Of a stretch of DNA of 64,000 bases, positions 1 to 8,498 are shown one piece after another (within the stretch, counting starts at the first letter, position 1; every line of letters starts with the position of its first letter). Source of the stretch: Mucilaginibacter sp. (GTDB lineage: Bacteria > Bacteroidota > Bacteroidia > Sphingobacteriales > Sphingobacteriaceae); the NCBI RefSeq assembly GCF_028288225.1, contig NZ_JAQBOC010000094.1, positions 62,001-126,000 on the forward strand, written 5' to 3'. The position numbers and the translations under genes are program-made. The notes beneath the pieces are model-generated. The model was not told the DNA's origin. It saw only the letters and a list, made by a program, of their open reading frames with translations, and ran no database searches.

Positions 1-419
1 GCAGCAATAGCTTTTTTAAGGTCTTTTTCATTTACCCCATAGTCCTTTAAAGCAGTGCTGGTTTTATCATTTACTGATAAAATTCCCAATAAAATATGCT
101 CAACGGATACAAACTCATCCTTAAACTCTTTAAGGTAAACTGTTGCTTTTTGCAAAGCAGAATTTGAACCTGATGATAAATAAACGTCGCTGCCGCTAAC
201 TTTAGGGAACGAGGCAATTTGCTCATCCAAAGTTTCATTTAAGCGGTTAAGATTAACATTTAATTTTTTTAACAGGTATGATATTACGTTCTCATCAACC
301 AGCAATAAACCCTTAAGCAGGTGCGCAGTTTCAATAGCTTGCTGCTGGTTGCCTATGGCAATTTCCGAAGCCTTTTGAACGGCCTCCTGCGCTTTTATGG
401 TAAAATTGTTAAAATTCAT
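1..419 (-). CDS. clpB: ATP-dependent chaperone ClpB, N-terminal part (cut by window edge)
   Basis: This is the start of the protein disaggregase ClpB, a cytosolic AAA+ hexamer that pulls polypeptides out of aggregates together with DnaK. The gene is read leftwards and leaves the window after about 139 codons. The translated part is the paired Clp_N repeat domain: it begins MNFNNFTIKAQEAVQKA and contains HLLKGLLLVDE (first repeat) and VSVEHILLGIL (second repeat), with the spacing known for ClpB. The AAA+ modules lie outside the window, so ClpC or ClpA is not formally excluded, but the N-terminus is ClpB-like. The ATG at 417-419 is the only reasonable start. The upstream region is shared with the divergent histidine kinase gene. 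Confidence 0.9.
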   Translation of the reverse strand, partial: MNFNNFTIKAQEAVQKASEIAIGNQQQAIETAHLLKGLLLVDENVISYLLKKLNVNLNRLNETLDEQIASFPKVSGSDVYLSSGSNSALQKATVYLKEFKDEFVSVEHILLGILSVNDKTSTALKDYGVNEKDLKKAIA

Positions 420-438
420 GGTAATGTTTTGTTTGTTG

Positions 439-554
439 TCTGAACCAGAATTTGCAGAATTTTAAAATTGACAGAATTTGGCCTGTCAATTTGTTAAGAC
501 ACCATCAAAATAAGCATCCTGATAATTCTTAAATTCTGTAAATTCTGATTCAGA
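439..554. repeat. Intergenic word-repeat palindrome (TCTGAATCAGAATTT family)
   Basis: The arms at 439-464 and 530-554 are near-perfect inverted copies built from the words TCTGAAYCAGAATTT and RCAGAATTT. A second dyad, ATTGACA/TGTCAAT, is nested between them. The element lies between divergently read clpB and the histidine kinase gene, so it is not a simple end-of-gene terminator. One arm of the same family recurs near 6297-6322, upstream of hscA. Nothing else is recognised in the rest of the gap from 420 to 715 apart from the promoter below. Confidence 0.7.
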
Positions 555-657
555 CTAAACAACCTCAAATCACCTGCCATATTCCCCAAACTGCTAAATT
601 GTCGCCTAAAAACAAAATCATCCGCTACTTTGTCATTGCCCTGTAAGCTGGTATTTA

Positions 658-692
658 TTGGCTTTTATCTTAATTAAAAAATTATAATTTTG
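658..692 (+). promoter_or_regulatory. Probable Bacteroidota sigma-A promoter of the histidine kinase gene
   Basis: TAATTTTG at 685-692 fits the Bacteroidota -7 box TAnnTTTG, and a TTG at 658-660 lies 24 bases upstream as a possible -33 element. The box ends 23 bases before the TTG codon at 716, which supports that unusual start. Inference from sequence only. Confidence 0.45.
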
Positions 693-715
693 ATAAGCCC
701 TTTAATCACACTGTT

Positions 716-2050
716 TTGAACAAGCATCTTTTTAAATACCTGCCCGGAAAACATAAAAACTCCTACCGCGAATATTACACCAGTCAAAACCTGGCGTCTG
801 TACGCGTAGGGAGCATTGTTTTTTTGGTGTTGAATGTTATAATCAGGGCTTTGTATCTAATATTCCCTTTAAGCCTTACGCGGGCCGAGAACTTTCCGGA
901 GTTTAATACTACCAATTGGGTATTTATGATATCGGCACTGATATTCTATATCATCAGCAATTTTTTAATAGAAGAATTCAGGAAGAACAACAAAGCCACT
1001 GCCATAATGTCGTTGTTTGTTTTTTCGTTTTCTCTGTACATTATTCTTTGTGGTATGTTCAGCAGCTTTATTGCAACCGCTAATCCACGCAATGCCCTTA
1101 TACTTTACTTAATATCGTTAACGGTTATCAGCATTTTGTGTGTGTTTGAATATTACGAAACCATTATACTCATCATTTCTGTTGAATTGTTATTTACCGC
1201 GCTGCTGATCCATAGCCATACCGATCCTACCGAAATGATCTATAATCAAATGGTTTCTATTATTTTGCTTGGCGGATTTTATTTGATATCCCGGTACTTT
1301 TTCTCATATAAAGCCAGTTACTGGATGCAGGTGAACGAGATAAAGGAGAAAAACCTGGAAATTGAGCGCGGAAGTGAATTTAAAAGCCAATTACTGGGTA
1401 CTGTGGCTCATGATTTACGCAACCCTATAGCTGCTGTAGAAACATTAGCCATGATGATGGAAATGGAAGACATTGATGAAGATACGCAGGATACATTAAA
1501 CCTGATGAAGGCATCGTGCATAAGGGCCCGTACCATAATTGACGATCTGCTTGAATCTGCCCGCAATGAAAACTCAGGAGAGTTTGTCACCGCCAAAACT
1601 GAACTTAATGCCCTGGTGAAGGATAATATTGAGGTTTGGAAGATCCAGAAAGAGGCTAAAAATACTATAGAGCTTATCAGCTCGATAAGTCCGGCTTATG
1701 CATTGATAAATCATGAGAAATTTACCCGCGTATTAGATAATCTCATAGGAAATGCGCTAAAATTCTCGAAAGAAAAAAGCAAAATAGAGGTATTTTTAAG
1801 CAAAAAGAACCAGCGTATTATTATTGAAGTTAAAGACAGTGGTTTGGGCATCCCAAAAGATATGCTGCCTATTATTTTCACGCCATTCTCAAAGGCAGGC
1901 CGTACCGGGCTAAAGGGCGAACAGTCAACCGGACTGGGCTTAAGCATAGTAAAACAGATAATAGAAAAACACAAAGGCAAAATTGAGGTAGAAAGCGAAG
2001 TGGGAAAAGGATCAACTTTCAGGATAGTGTTGCAGGAGGTTAGAGATTAG
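716..2050 (+). CDS. Membrane-bound sensor histidine kinase
   Basis: This is a sensor kinase of a two-component system whose response regulator is not in the window. About six hydrophobic segments cover residues 28-198. A short coiled linker leads to a HisKA domain with the H-box AHDLRNP (phospho-acceptor His232). The HATPase domain follows, with N-box asparagines 342 and 346, G1 box DSGLGIP (374-380), an F-box near FTPF and G2 box GLGLS (406-410). There is no periplasmic sensor or PAS domain, so the membrane block itself may sense. The start is TTG, because the first in-frame ATG would remove the first membrane segment. The last codons (VRD-stop) lie inside a GAGGTTAGAGATTAG repeat word shared with other gene ends. 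Confidence 0.85.
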   Translation: MNKHLFKYLPGKHKNSYREYYTSQNLASVRVGSIVFLVLNVIIRALYLIFPLSLTRAENFPEFNTTNWVFMISALIFYIISNFLIEEFRKNNKATAIMSLFVFSFSLYIILCGMFSSFIATANPRNALILYLISLTVISILCVFEYYETIILIISVELLFTALLIHSHTDPTEMIYNQMVSIILLGGFYLISRYFFSYKASYWMQVNEIKEKNLEIERGSEFKSQLLGTVAHDLRNPIAAVETLAMMMEMEDIDEDTQDTLNLMKASCIRARTIIDDLLESARNENSGEFVTAKTELNALVKDNIEVWKIQKEAKNTIELISSISPAYALINHEKFTRVLDNLIGNALKFSKEKSKIEVFLSKKNQRIIIEVKDSGLGIPKDMLPIIFTPFSKAGRTGLKGEQSTGLGLSIVKQIIEKHKGKIEVESEVGKGSTFRIVLQEVRD

Positions 2051-2075
2051 TTGATTTGAGATTAGAGGTTAGTTA
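2036..2075 (+). repeat. Single arm of the AGATTAGAGGTTAGAG word family
   Basis: Degenerate repeats of GAGGTTAGAGATTAG-like words begin inside the last codons of the histidine kinase and run past its stop. No matching opposite arm is visible here. Paired versions are at 34034-34160, 36110-36230 and 49952-50026. Confidence 0.6.
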
Positions 2076-2091
2076 AATGCGGAATGTTAAT

Positions 2092-2517
2092 TTAAAGATC
2101 CACTCCATTCAAATCCTTTACTATTTTTAAGGTACTGTCAAAAGTGAATCTGCAGGTATCTTTTTTAACAACGCCTTTTTTATCTTTTGCTTTGTAGATT
2201 AGCCTGACATCCCAGCCAACCAAAATGTTTTTATAATTTTTCATTCTTTGTTTTAATAAAGAATCTATTTCTGCCACTTTTGCGGTATCACCGCTAATTA
2301 TAAAATTGTTATACCCCTTCATTAATGATCTGTACTCCGGGTTATCATGATAGGTTGTGTAAATGCTATCTGGCTTCAGGAACTTAATGGTATCAACAAA
2401 GGCCAGATTAGGTACTTTAGTTTTTAAATATTCAACAGCAATTTGTTTATAATTAGCATTTGATGAGCAGCCGAAAAAAAACAGGGCAATTAATATAACC
2501 GGAATTAACCTTTTCAT
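2092..2517 (-). CDS. Small lipoprotein of unknown function
   Basis: The product is a 141-residue predicted lipoprotein. The N-terminus MKRLIPVILIALFFFGCSS is a type II signal peptide with a lipobox ending at Cys17, so the mature protein should be lipid-anchored. The remaining ~125 residues are rich in Lys and Asp, contain no domain I recognise, and end in a strand-like segment (CRFTFDSTLKIVKDLNGVDL). It is convergent with the histidine kinase gene and separated from it by 41 bases. Function unknown; the lipoprotein assignment is firm. Confidence 0.75.
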   Translation of the reverse strand: MKRLIPVILIALFFFGCSSNANYKQIAVEYLKTKVPNLAFVDTIKFLKPDSIYTTYHDNPEYRSLMKGYNNFIISGDTAKVAEIDSLLKQRMKNYKNILVGWDVRLIYKAKDKKGVVKKDTCRFTFDSTLKIVKDLNGVDL

Positions 2518-2541
2518 AATTGCAAATATATCATTATAAGA

Positions 2542-2570
2542 AGAGATTCAAGAGTTCAAGAATCAAGAGG
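2542..2570. repeat. Single arm of the GATTCAAGAGTTCAAGAATC word family
   Basis: Direct variants of a TTCAAGA word occupy part of the gap between the lipoprotein gene and the hydrolase gene. The reverse-complement version (CTTGATTCTTG) occurs at 52846-52876 and 55156-55188. Confidence 0.5.
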
Positions 2571-2594
2571 CAAAAATTAAAAAGAGTAACCTAA

Positions 2595-3302
2595 TCAACC
2601 CATGTTGTTTTTAAAAAAGGCAAGCGTTAATGCCCAGGCTTCCTTTGCTGCCTTTTCATTATAACTGTCACGTTCATCGCAATTAAAGCCATGATCAGCG
2701 TAGGAAATTTTTACGTTGATGTATTCCTTGCCGGCTTCATCCATGGCCTTGGTAATGATATCTATCTGGTCTTGCCCGATATGCTGATCCAGTCCACCCC
2801 AAAAAAACAGGTGCCTCCCGCTTATATTTGCAGCTTTATTTGCGATAGATTTAATATTGCCGCTGTAATAGCTGGCCCCGGCTTTGATGGGTTGTGTAGC
2901 ATTTGCCAAAAAAGACATGCGGCCACCCATACAGTAACCAATGCTAAAAATATTGCCCGGGTTAACCAACTCGTTGCTGCTTAACCAATGATAAGCCGCT
3001 TTTATATCGGCCGCGTTTCCTTCAATCGTCATTGCCGAGATATGTGGCTTTACCTTATCAAATTCGGTATAACCAACTTCAAAATAAGGCGGAGCAGTAC
3101 GATGATACATTTCAGGCGCTATTACCACAAAGCCCTGTGCGGCAAACCTGTCGGCCATATCGCGGATATGGTGATTTACGCCAAATGCTTCCTGCAATAA
3201 AATTAAGCCAGGATTGATTTTGCCTGCGGCATCTTCGGGGATAGCTGTATAGGCTTCCATATCGGTGCCATCAGCTACTTTTAGGTTTATGTATTTTTCC
3301 AT
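2595..3302 (-). CDS. Dienelactone hydrolase family protein
   Basis: The product is a 235-residue cytosolic alpha/beta-hydrolase of the dienelactone hydrolase family. The nucleophile lies in GYCMGGR (Cys124), the family's hallmark cysteine elbow, and the other triad members are visible as Asp172 (GGLDQHI) and His204 (YADHGFN). Length matches the family (about 230-250). The start is the ATG of MEKYINLKVADG: longer reading frames run into AT-rich DNA made of repeated GTTGTA words (3306-3345) that would encode an unlikely Asn/Tyr-rich leader. The natural substrate is unknown. Members cleave cyclic dienelactones or other small esters, so the family is certain and the role is not. Confidence 0.87.
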   Translation of the reverse strand: MEKYINLKVADGTDMEAYTAIPEDAAGKINPGLILLQEAFGVNHHIRDMADRFAAQGFVVIAPEMYHRTAPPYFEVGYTEFDKVKPHISAMTIEGNAADIKAAYHWLSSNELVNPGNIFSIGYCMGGRMSFLANATQPIKAGASYYSGNIKSIANKAANISGRHLFFWGGLDQHIGQDQIDIITKAMDEAGKEYINVKISYADHGFNCDERDSYNEKAAKEAWALTLAFFKNNMG

Positions 3303-3404
3303 GGGGTTGTAAATGTTGTAGTTGTTGTAATAGTTGTAAACGTTAAAAGAATTTTTATCTTTTATTAAGTTTACAAAAATCATCAAATCTCTTTACGCCT
3401 TTAA

Positions 3405-3446
3405 TCCTTCACTAATTCACACCCTCACTAATTCACTAATTAAAAA
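3405..3446. repeat. CACTAATTCACTAATT word repeat
   Basis: The word CACTAATTCA recurs several times between the hydrolase gene and the stop of the large envelope gene at 3440. The same words reappear at 54656-54692 between iscS and iscU. Confidence 0.5.
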
Positions 3447-6265
3447 ATCGTTACTGGTACAATCAGCTCAAACCTATTGCGCCCTGTTCCTCCAAAAATA
3501 TCCTCATCAACCAAATAACTATATCTGAAACCAAAGCTAATGGATGCCTGGTTGAAAAATTTGGTGTCAAAATAGATCTCAGCCCCTGTTGAGCGGAAAA
3601 TACCTTTAAACTGGTTGCCGTTTGTTAAAAAATCTGTCGCACGGGTATAATCATAAAAAGCATTCCCGCGAATGCGCAGCAGGTAAAAGGTATTGGCAAA
3701 GCCCGCATCGGGGTAAGCAATCGGGAAATGGTAGTTTGCACCCAGTTTATTCATATCGTGTAAATTTTCAGCCTTGTACCCTCGCGAAAAAGGAAAATCA
3801 TTCGAAAAACTGATCACGTTGTTTTTATTTTTTTGCTGATGGGCAGCGCTTAATACCAGGCTATGATTGGGAAATAAACCGGGGAAATAAAAATTACCAG
3901 CGGCCAAAAATTGGTTGGCTGTTAAACCTGAAACAGCTGATTTATAGGAAAGCCTGATACTTTCGCCAAGCATGGGGTAAATATTTTTCCGGGCTTGTTG
4001 AACACTATTGCTAAATGATATAAAGTTACTGCTGTACAGGTATGATCTGTCATTAAACGTGCTCCTGAATGCTTGCTGGAAATTGGTTTGCGAATAAACA
4101 AGTCCGCTACCAAACTGCAGACTGGTTAGATGTTTACCTGCTGATAAATTAAGTGGCACCTGCAACCCAGCGTTAATTTGAGTTTCATTCCAGTATATGT
4201 TGCTCCCTTTGTAATATCCCCGGCGGTCGACAGTATAATTCGCGCCTGCCGAAATATAAGGGAATAAGGCCCCGTAAATTGCATCAAAGCCAAACTGCTT
4301 ATAGCCTTCATTACGGTTATAATCAAATGAAATATTGGTTTGCATGGTATTCAGCACGTTTTCCCCGGCTATGGATATTTGGTAATTAGGGTCGCTAATA
4401 TTGGGAATAATGCTATGAAAATTAAATAAATGATACGATTTGGGGTATTTACTTACCGGCAGCGTTTCATCTTTTACTGATGCTAATATATTGGTTGATG
4501 AATCCCGCTTTAAGGCACCGATATTAAAATCAGGCAAGCTTCCGGGAATACGCTCAATATTGATCTCATCCCATTTAATATCTTTTTTATTGCTTTCATT
4601 TATCTGCCAGCCAGATGCGGTAAAGCCAACCCAGGCAAACTTATTATTGCTAATAGCCGGCTGGTAATTGCCAATTGATTTTTTTTGATTAAGTGAAGCC
4701 ACCTCATACAGTTTTCTTGATTTTATGCTCAGTGAAAATAAGCGGTCATTAATTCCCGCAGCTGCCGAAAAATAAACCGTATCATTTTTCACGGCCGGGA
4801 AAACTATAGGCTGATATGAGAAAGGGAGCAGATATTTCGTGTCTCCTGTTTTTATATCGATCAGGGCTAACGACATTTTACCTTTTGAATTTCTTACAGC
4901 CGATATTACCTTTTCATTGCCGTAAAATTTGGGATAAGTATAATACAGACCCTGTTTGTTTGGAATAATAGAAAGCAATTTACCATCTGCCGTGTTAATT
5001 AAATCCAGATCGCTTTTACCGGATGTAGCCTCTTCTACTGCTACTATAGTTTTGCCGTCATCGCTAAAAGCCGGAGAAAAATATTTGGTCTTCGTGGTTA
5101 TTCTTTGTTCTTTTCCTGTATGTATGTTCAGTAAAACCAGTTCACTGTAGTTACGATAACCCCATCTTGTATCAGGCCGGTAGGCGCTGTAGATGATCTT
5201 ACCATCGCGGTAAGCAAAATAATTATCGATTGATACATCTCTTACATTGAGATCTTTTTCGGTGTTACCGGTTTTCATTACAAATACCGGACGGTAATCA
5301 TAGGTACTTTTCAGGTAGATAAGCGTTGTATCGTTCACAAAAGCCGGATATTCCCTGTCGGCATCAAAGTGTTTATGGGTGTTTAAAGTTGTGGCATTAT
5401 CAGAGGAGCTAAACTCCTTTTTAAAGTGATCAAGGCCATCATTCCTGAACGTTTCAAAATTCTTACCTGAATATTTTTTAACGGCCCGTTGTAAAGGATA
5501 AAACCCACCTTTAAAAGCAGCAACGTCATGAGTTACCTTTTTCCAGAAATCATCGCCATATTGCTCTCTCCCGTATGAAACCAGCATATAGCCAAGAGGA
5601 TACCAATCGGGAACATAATCACGGTACGATCCATTGCGGATCTTCATATAGCTATAATCCTTTCCTTCGGCCCATAATGACCGGAAGCCGTTAAAGAAAT
5701 AAGGGAGCCTGCCCCTGCCCTGTTCGCTCACATGTGTTTCATTAAAAACGGCATCGCCCTCAAAAAACCAATCGGGTATGGCAAGATTATTACCCAACGC
5801 CTGTCCGCCCTCCCCAAATAGCACTTTTAATATATGCGATACGCCTACATTAAAATTATTGTACTGTTGCACATGCCTGAATTCGTGGATAGCCAATTGT
5901 TCGTGCCAGGGCAAGCTGCCCACGTCAAAGCTATTTTGCTCGGGCGTTAAAAAAAACTCACTACGGAAAGGCGCCAAACCAACATAAGCATTGGCAACGG
6001 TGGTTTGGTTTTGCATTACAATGCTTACCTGCTTTTGCTTAAAACCAATGGTTGGTTGTATAACACCATTCATTTGCTGGACTATATTAGCAACTTTTAA
6101 GGCCATTGAATCAAGCCCGGCTGGGAAGATAACTTTAGCAGCAGGGGTGTTCACTTGCTTCCATTTTATGGATGGCGGGTTGCCTCCAAATTGCTGGGCT
6201 TGGGAAATAGTAGCAGTGGCAGTTAAGAGTAGCAGTAAAAAGGAGTATTTCGGGCAAAATTTCAT
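3440..6265 (-). CDS. Envelope protein: gluzincin-like peptidase domain, TolB-like propeller and C-terminal beta-barrel-like region
   Basis: The product has 941 residues and a signal peptide (MKFCPKYSFLLLLLTATATISQAQ). Residues about 30-290 resemble an MA-clan metallopeptidase: HEFRH at 127-131 is an HExxH zinc motif, and Glu169 in PDWFFEGDA, 42 residues after the HExxH glutamate, suits the third ligand. Residues about 300-600 carry repeated beta strands with Asp-rich turns (FSPAFSDDGKTIVAVEE) typical of TolB/WD40-like propellers. Residues about 660-941 alternate aromatic and polar residues and end in a terminal phenylalanine (ELIVPVTIF), as outer-membrane barrels do. Related Bacteroidota proteins are often just called TolB-like. 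Substrate unknown; barrel membership is inferred from strand pattern and the last residue. Confidence 0.7.
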   Translation of the reverse strand: MKFCPKYSFLLLLLTATATISQAQQFGGNPPSIKWKQVNTPAAKVIFPAGLDSMALKVANIVQQMNGVIQPTIGFKQKQVSIVMQNQTTVANAYVGLAPFRSEFFLTPEQNSFDVGSLPWHEQLAIHEFRHVQQYNNFNVGVSHILKVLFGEGGQALGNNLAIPDWFFEGDAVFNETHVSEQGRGRLPYFFNGFRSLWAEGKDYSYMKIRNGSYRDYVPDWYPLGYMLVSYGREQYGDDFWKKVTHDVAAFKGGFYPLQRAVKKYSGKNFETFRNDGLDHFKKEFSSSDNATTLNTHKHFDADREYPAFVNDTTLIYLKSTYDYRPVFVMKTGNTEKDLNVRDVSIDNYFAYRDGKIIYSAYRPDTRWGYRNYSELVLLNIHTGKEQRITTKTKYFSPAFSDDGKTIVAVEEATSGKSDLDLINTADGKLLSIIPNKQGLYYTYPKFYGNEKVISAVRNSKGKMSLALIDIKTGDTKYLLPFSYQPIVFPAVKNDTVYFSAAAGINDRLFSLSIKSRKLYEVASLNQKKSIGNYQPAISNNKFAWVGFTASGWQINESNKKDIKWDEINIERIPGSLPDFNIGALKRDSSTNILASVKDETLPVSKYPKSYHLFNFHSIIPNISDPNYQISIAGENVLNTMQTNISFDYNRNEGYKQFGFDAIYGALFPYISAGANYTVDRRGYYKGSNIYWNETQINAGLQVPLNLSAGKHLTSLQFGSGLVYSQTNFQQAFRSTFNDRSYLYSSNFISFSNSVQQARKNIYPMLGESIRLSYKSAVSGLTANQFLAAGNFYFPGLFPNHSLVLSAAHQQKNKNNVISFSNDFPFSRGYKAENLHDMNKLGANYHFPIAYPDAGFANTFYLLRIRGNAFYDYTRATDFLTNGNQFKGIFRSTGAEIYFDTKFFNQASISFGFRYSYLVDEDIFGGTGRNRFELIVPVTIF

Positions 6266-6296
6266 TAGCGTAAAGTAAGTACAAATTGTGGATTGT

Positions 6297-6405
6297 CTGA
6301 ATCAGAATTCATGGAATTTATAAATTGTTTATTCCGCATTCGACATTTCGACTTCCGCATTTTAATTAGATCCGAAATTGAACATCCGAAATCCGAAATT
6401 AACAT
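6297..6405. repeat. Mixed intergenic word repeats upstream of hscA
   Basis: The gap contains a TCTGAATCAGAATT arm (6297-6310), then ATTCCGCATTCGACATTTCG words at 6331-6363 and TCCGAAATTGAACATCCGAA words at 6369-6403. The last two sets are roughly complementary to each other. The TCCGAAAT words recur at 37284-37342 upstream of nuoD. Confidence 0.55.
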
Positions 6406-6429
6406 GACACACCATCAGCTAAAACATCC

Positions 6430-6437
6430 TACATTTG
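6430..6437 (+). promoter_or_regulatory. Possible -7 promoter box of hscA
   Basis: TACATTTG fits the Bacteroidota TAnnTTTG box and ends 20 bases before the hscA ATG. No convincing -33 element is visible because the upstream DNA is repeat sequence. Confidence 0.4.
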
Positions 6438-6457
6438 CGTTTTGTTAATCTATCGTA

Positions 6458-8314
6458 ATGGCTAAAGTTTCTATCAACCTGGCAACGGGTTCTATACAAA
6501 AGGAAGAATTAATAGTAGGGATTGATTTAGGTACCACCAATTCATTGGTTGCTTTTATTAACCCGGATAAAAATCCGCAGGTAATAAACGATACCGGCAA
6601 AGGTGTTTTGGTACCTTCCATAGTACATTTTGGTGCAGCGGGAGATATTACTGTGGGAAATGAGGCAAAAGATTATTTGATAACAGATCCTCAGAACACG
6701 GTCTTCTCAGTAAAGCGCCTGCTCGGTCGCTCCTACCTCGATATTGAAAACTATAAAGATTTTTTCTCCTACAAAGTAATTGATGACGACTCTGAAAGCC
6801 TTGTAAAAATAAAGGTTGGAGATAAATTCTATACCCCTATCGAGCTTTCGGGCCTGATATTAAAAGAACTTAAAGCTCGTGCCGAACATGCTTTAAAAAC
6901 ACCTGTAAACCGCGCGGTGATAACCGTACCCGCTTATTTTAACGATTCGCAACGCCAGGCTACCCGCGATGCCGGTAAATTAGCCGGGCTTGATGTATTG
7001 CGCATCGTAAACGAGCCAACCGCCGCAAGTTTGGCTTATGGCATCGGCTTAAACCCTGAAGAAACAAAAACCATTGCAGTATATGATCTTGGCGGCGGAA
7101 CGTTTGATGTTTCTATTCTGCAAATTCAAAACGGCATTTTTGAGGTATTAGCAACAAACGGCAATACTTTTTTAGGGGGCGATGATTTTGACAGGGCCAT
7201 AGTTGATTACTGGATAGAAAAGAATCAGCTTAATAAAGCTGATGTTGTAGCTGATAATAAATTAGCCCAGCAACTGCGCCTTAAAGCCGAGGAAGCCAAA
7301 AAAGCATTTGCCCACCAAAGTTTGGTTAATGACAAGATTGGCGAGATCTGGTGCACTATTGACCGCACTACGTTTGAGCAACTCATCCTTCCAAAAGTAC
7401 AGGAAACCATTACCTGCTGTAAAAACGCGTTGAAAGATGCAAAGGTGGAGATCAGCCAGATTGATGAGGTGATCATGGTGGGCGGTTCAACCCGTACGGC
7501 GCTGGTTAAGAAAATGGTGGCTGAGTTTTTTGGCCGTCCGGTGCATGATGAAGTTAATCCTGATGAAGTTGTTGCGCTTGGTGCCGCTATCCAGGCAGAC
7601 GTATTAGCCGGTAACCGCAGTGATATTTTGTTGCTTGATGTTACCCCGCTTTCCCTGGGTATTGAAACTATGGGCGGTTTAATGGATGTGATCATCCCGC
7701 GCAACTCAAAAGTACCTACAAAGGCCGGTCGACAATATACTACTTCGATTGACGGACAGGTGAATATGAAGATAGCCGTTTACCAGGGTGAGCGCGACTT
7801 GATAAAAGAAAACAGAAAGCTGGCTGAGTTTGATTTGAAAGGGATCCCATCCATGCCTGCCGGTTTCCCGAAAGTGGATATTAACTTTTTATTGAATGCC
7901 GACGGGATCTTAAAGATCCAGGCGGTTGAATTACGGTCAGGCATAAAGCAGGAAGTAGAAGTTACACCAACCTATGGCATTACCGATGACCAGGTTGAAC
8001 AAATGCTAATGGACAGCATCACTCATGCCAGAGACGATGTTAGTCAGCGCATGCTGATAGAGGCCCGTACCGAAGGCGAACAAATGGTATACACCGTTGA
8101 GCGTTTTTTACAAAAAAACAGTGATTTTATTTTGGTAGCTGAAATAGCCGATACAAATAAATATATTGAAACACTCAAAAACTCATTAACCAGTGGCGAT
8201 AAAGATCAGATCCATAAAGCCATTGATGAGCTTAATGAATTTACACGTCCTTTTGCCGAACGATTAATGGACCACGCGATTAGCCATGCCATGAAGGGGA
8301 AAAGTATAGAGTAA
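6458..8314 (+). CDS. hscA: Fe-S cluster assembly chaperone HscA (Hsp70 family)
   Basis: This is a 618-residue Hsp70 of the HscA type, the cytosolic chaperone that helps release Fe-S clusters from the scaffold IscU. The nucleotide-binding domain shows phosphate-1 motif GIDLGTTNS (21-29), phosphate-2 motif YDLGGGTFDVS and adenosine motif VMVGGSTR. The length equals HscA (about 616) and is shorter than DnaK (about 640), lacking DnaK's long acidic tail, and the N-terminus carries the extra ~18 residues before the ATPase core typical of HscA. The partner IscU (54699-55112) has the LPPVK peptide that HscA binds. HscB and ferredoxin are not in the window. DnaK is a less likely alternative. Confidence 0.88.
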   Translation: MAKVSINLATGSIQKEELIVGIDLGTTNSLVAFINPDKNPQVINDTGKGVLVPSIVHFGAAGDITVGNEAKDYLITDPQNTVFSVKRLLGRSYLDIENYKDFFSYKVIDDDSESLVKIKVGDKFYTPIELSGLILKELKARAEHALKTPVNRAVITVPAYFNDSQRQATRDAGKLAGLDVLRIVNEPTAASLAYGIGLNPEETKTIAVYDLGGGTFDVSILQIQNGIFEVLATNGNTFLGGDDFDRAIVDYWIEKNQLNKADVVADNKLAQQLRLKAEEAKKAFAHQSLVNDKIGEIWCTIDRTTFEQLILPKVQETITCCKNALKDAKVEISQIDEVIMVGGSTRTALVKKMVAEFFGRPVHDEVNPDEVVALGAAIQADVLAGNRSDILLLDVTPLSLGIETMGGLMDVIIPRNSKVPTKAGRQYTTSIDGQVNMKIAVYQGERDLIKENRKLAEFDLKGIPSMPAGFPKVDINFLLNADGILKIQAVELRSGIKQEVEVTPTYGITDDQVEQMLMDSITHARDDVSQRMLIEARTEGEQMVYTVERFLQKNSDFILVAEIADTNKYIETLKNSLTSGDKDQIHKAIDELNEFTRPFAERLMDHAISHAMKGKSIE

Positions 8315-8334
8315 TTCTTAAAACGACTTGTAGG

Positions 8335-8354
8335 AGACGCGATGTTTCGCGTCT
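8335..8354. repeat. REP-like palindrome AGACGCGA-N4-TCGCGTCT, copy 1
   Basis: A perfect 8-bp stem (8335-8342 with 8347-8354) with loop TGTT follows hscA. Related copies are at 8436-8455 and 52585-52604. Confidence 0.75.
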
Positions 8355-8435
8355 AAATGCAGACAGGTTACCAAAATGTTGCACAAACCAGACAAACTGT
8401 GCTTCATAATTATGACAGCTAACCTTAATGGTTTC

Positions 8436-8455
8436 AGACGCGAAGCATCACGTCT
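8436..8455. repeat. REP-like palindrome AGACGCGA family, copy 2 (inverted)
   Basis: AGACGCGA-AGCA-TCACGTCT has one mismatch in the stem and is in the opposite orientation to copy 1, about 80 bases away. The pair brackets a short spacer between hscA and the next gene. Confidence 0.65.
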
Positions 8456-8498
8456 AAATAAATAATATATTAATTATACAGCTAATTAAACACCTATT

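Noticed and set aside
3306..3386. N-terminal extension of the dienelactone hydrolase by 28 residues
   Set aside because: The extension is Asn/Tyr-rich and encoded by GTTGTA word repeats. The family begins at MEKYINLKV.
7225..7704. Long open frame of 159 codons on the minus strand inside hscA
   Set aside because: It lies fully antisense to a conserved Hsp70 gene, its product is Ser/Ile-rich low-quality sequence, and its length follows from the codon bias of hscA.
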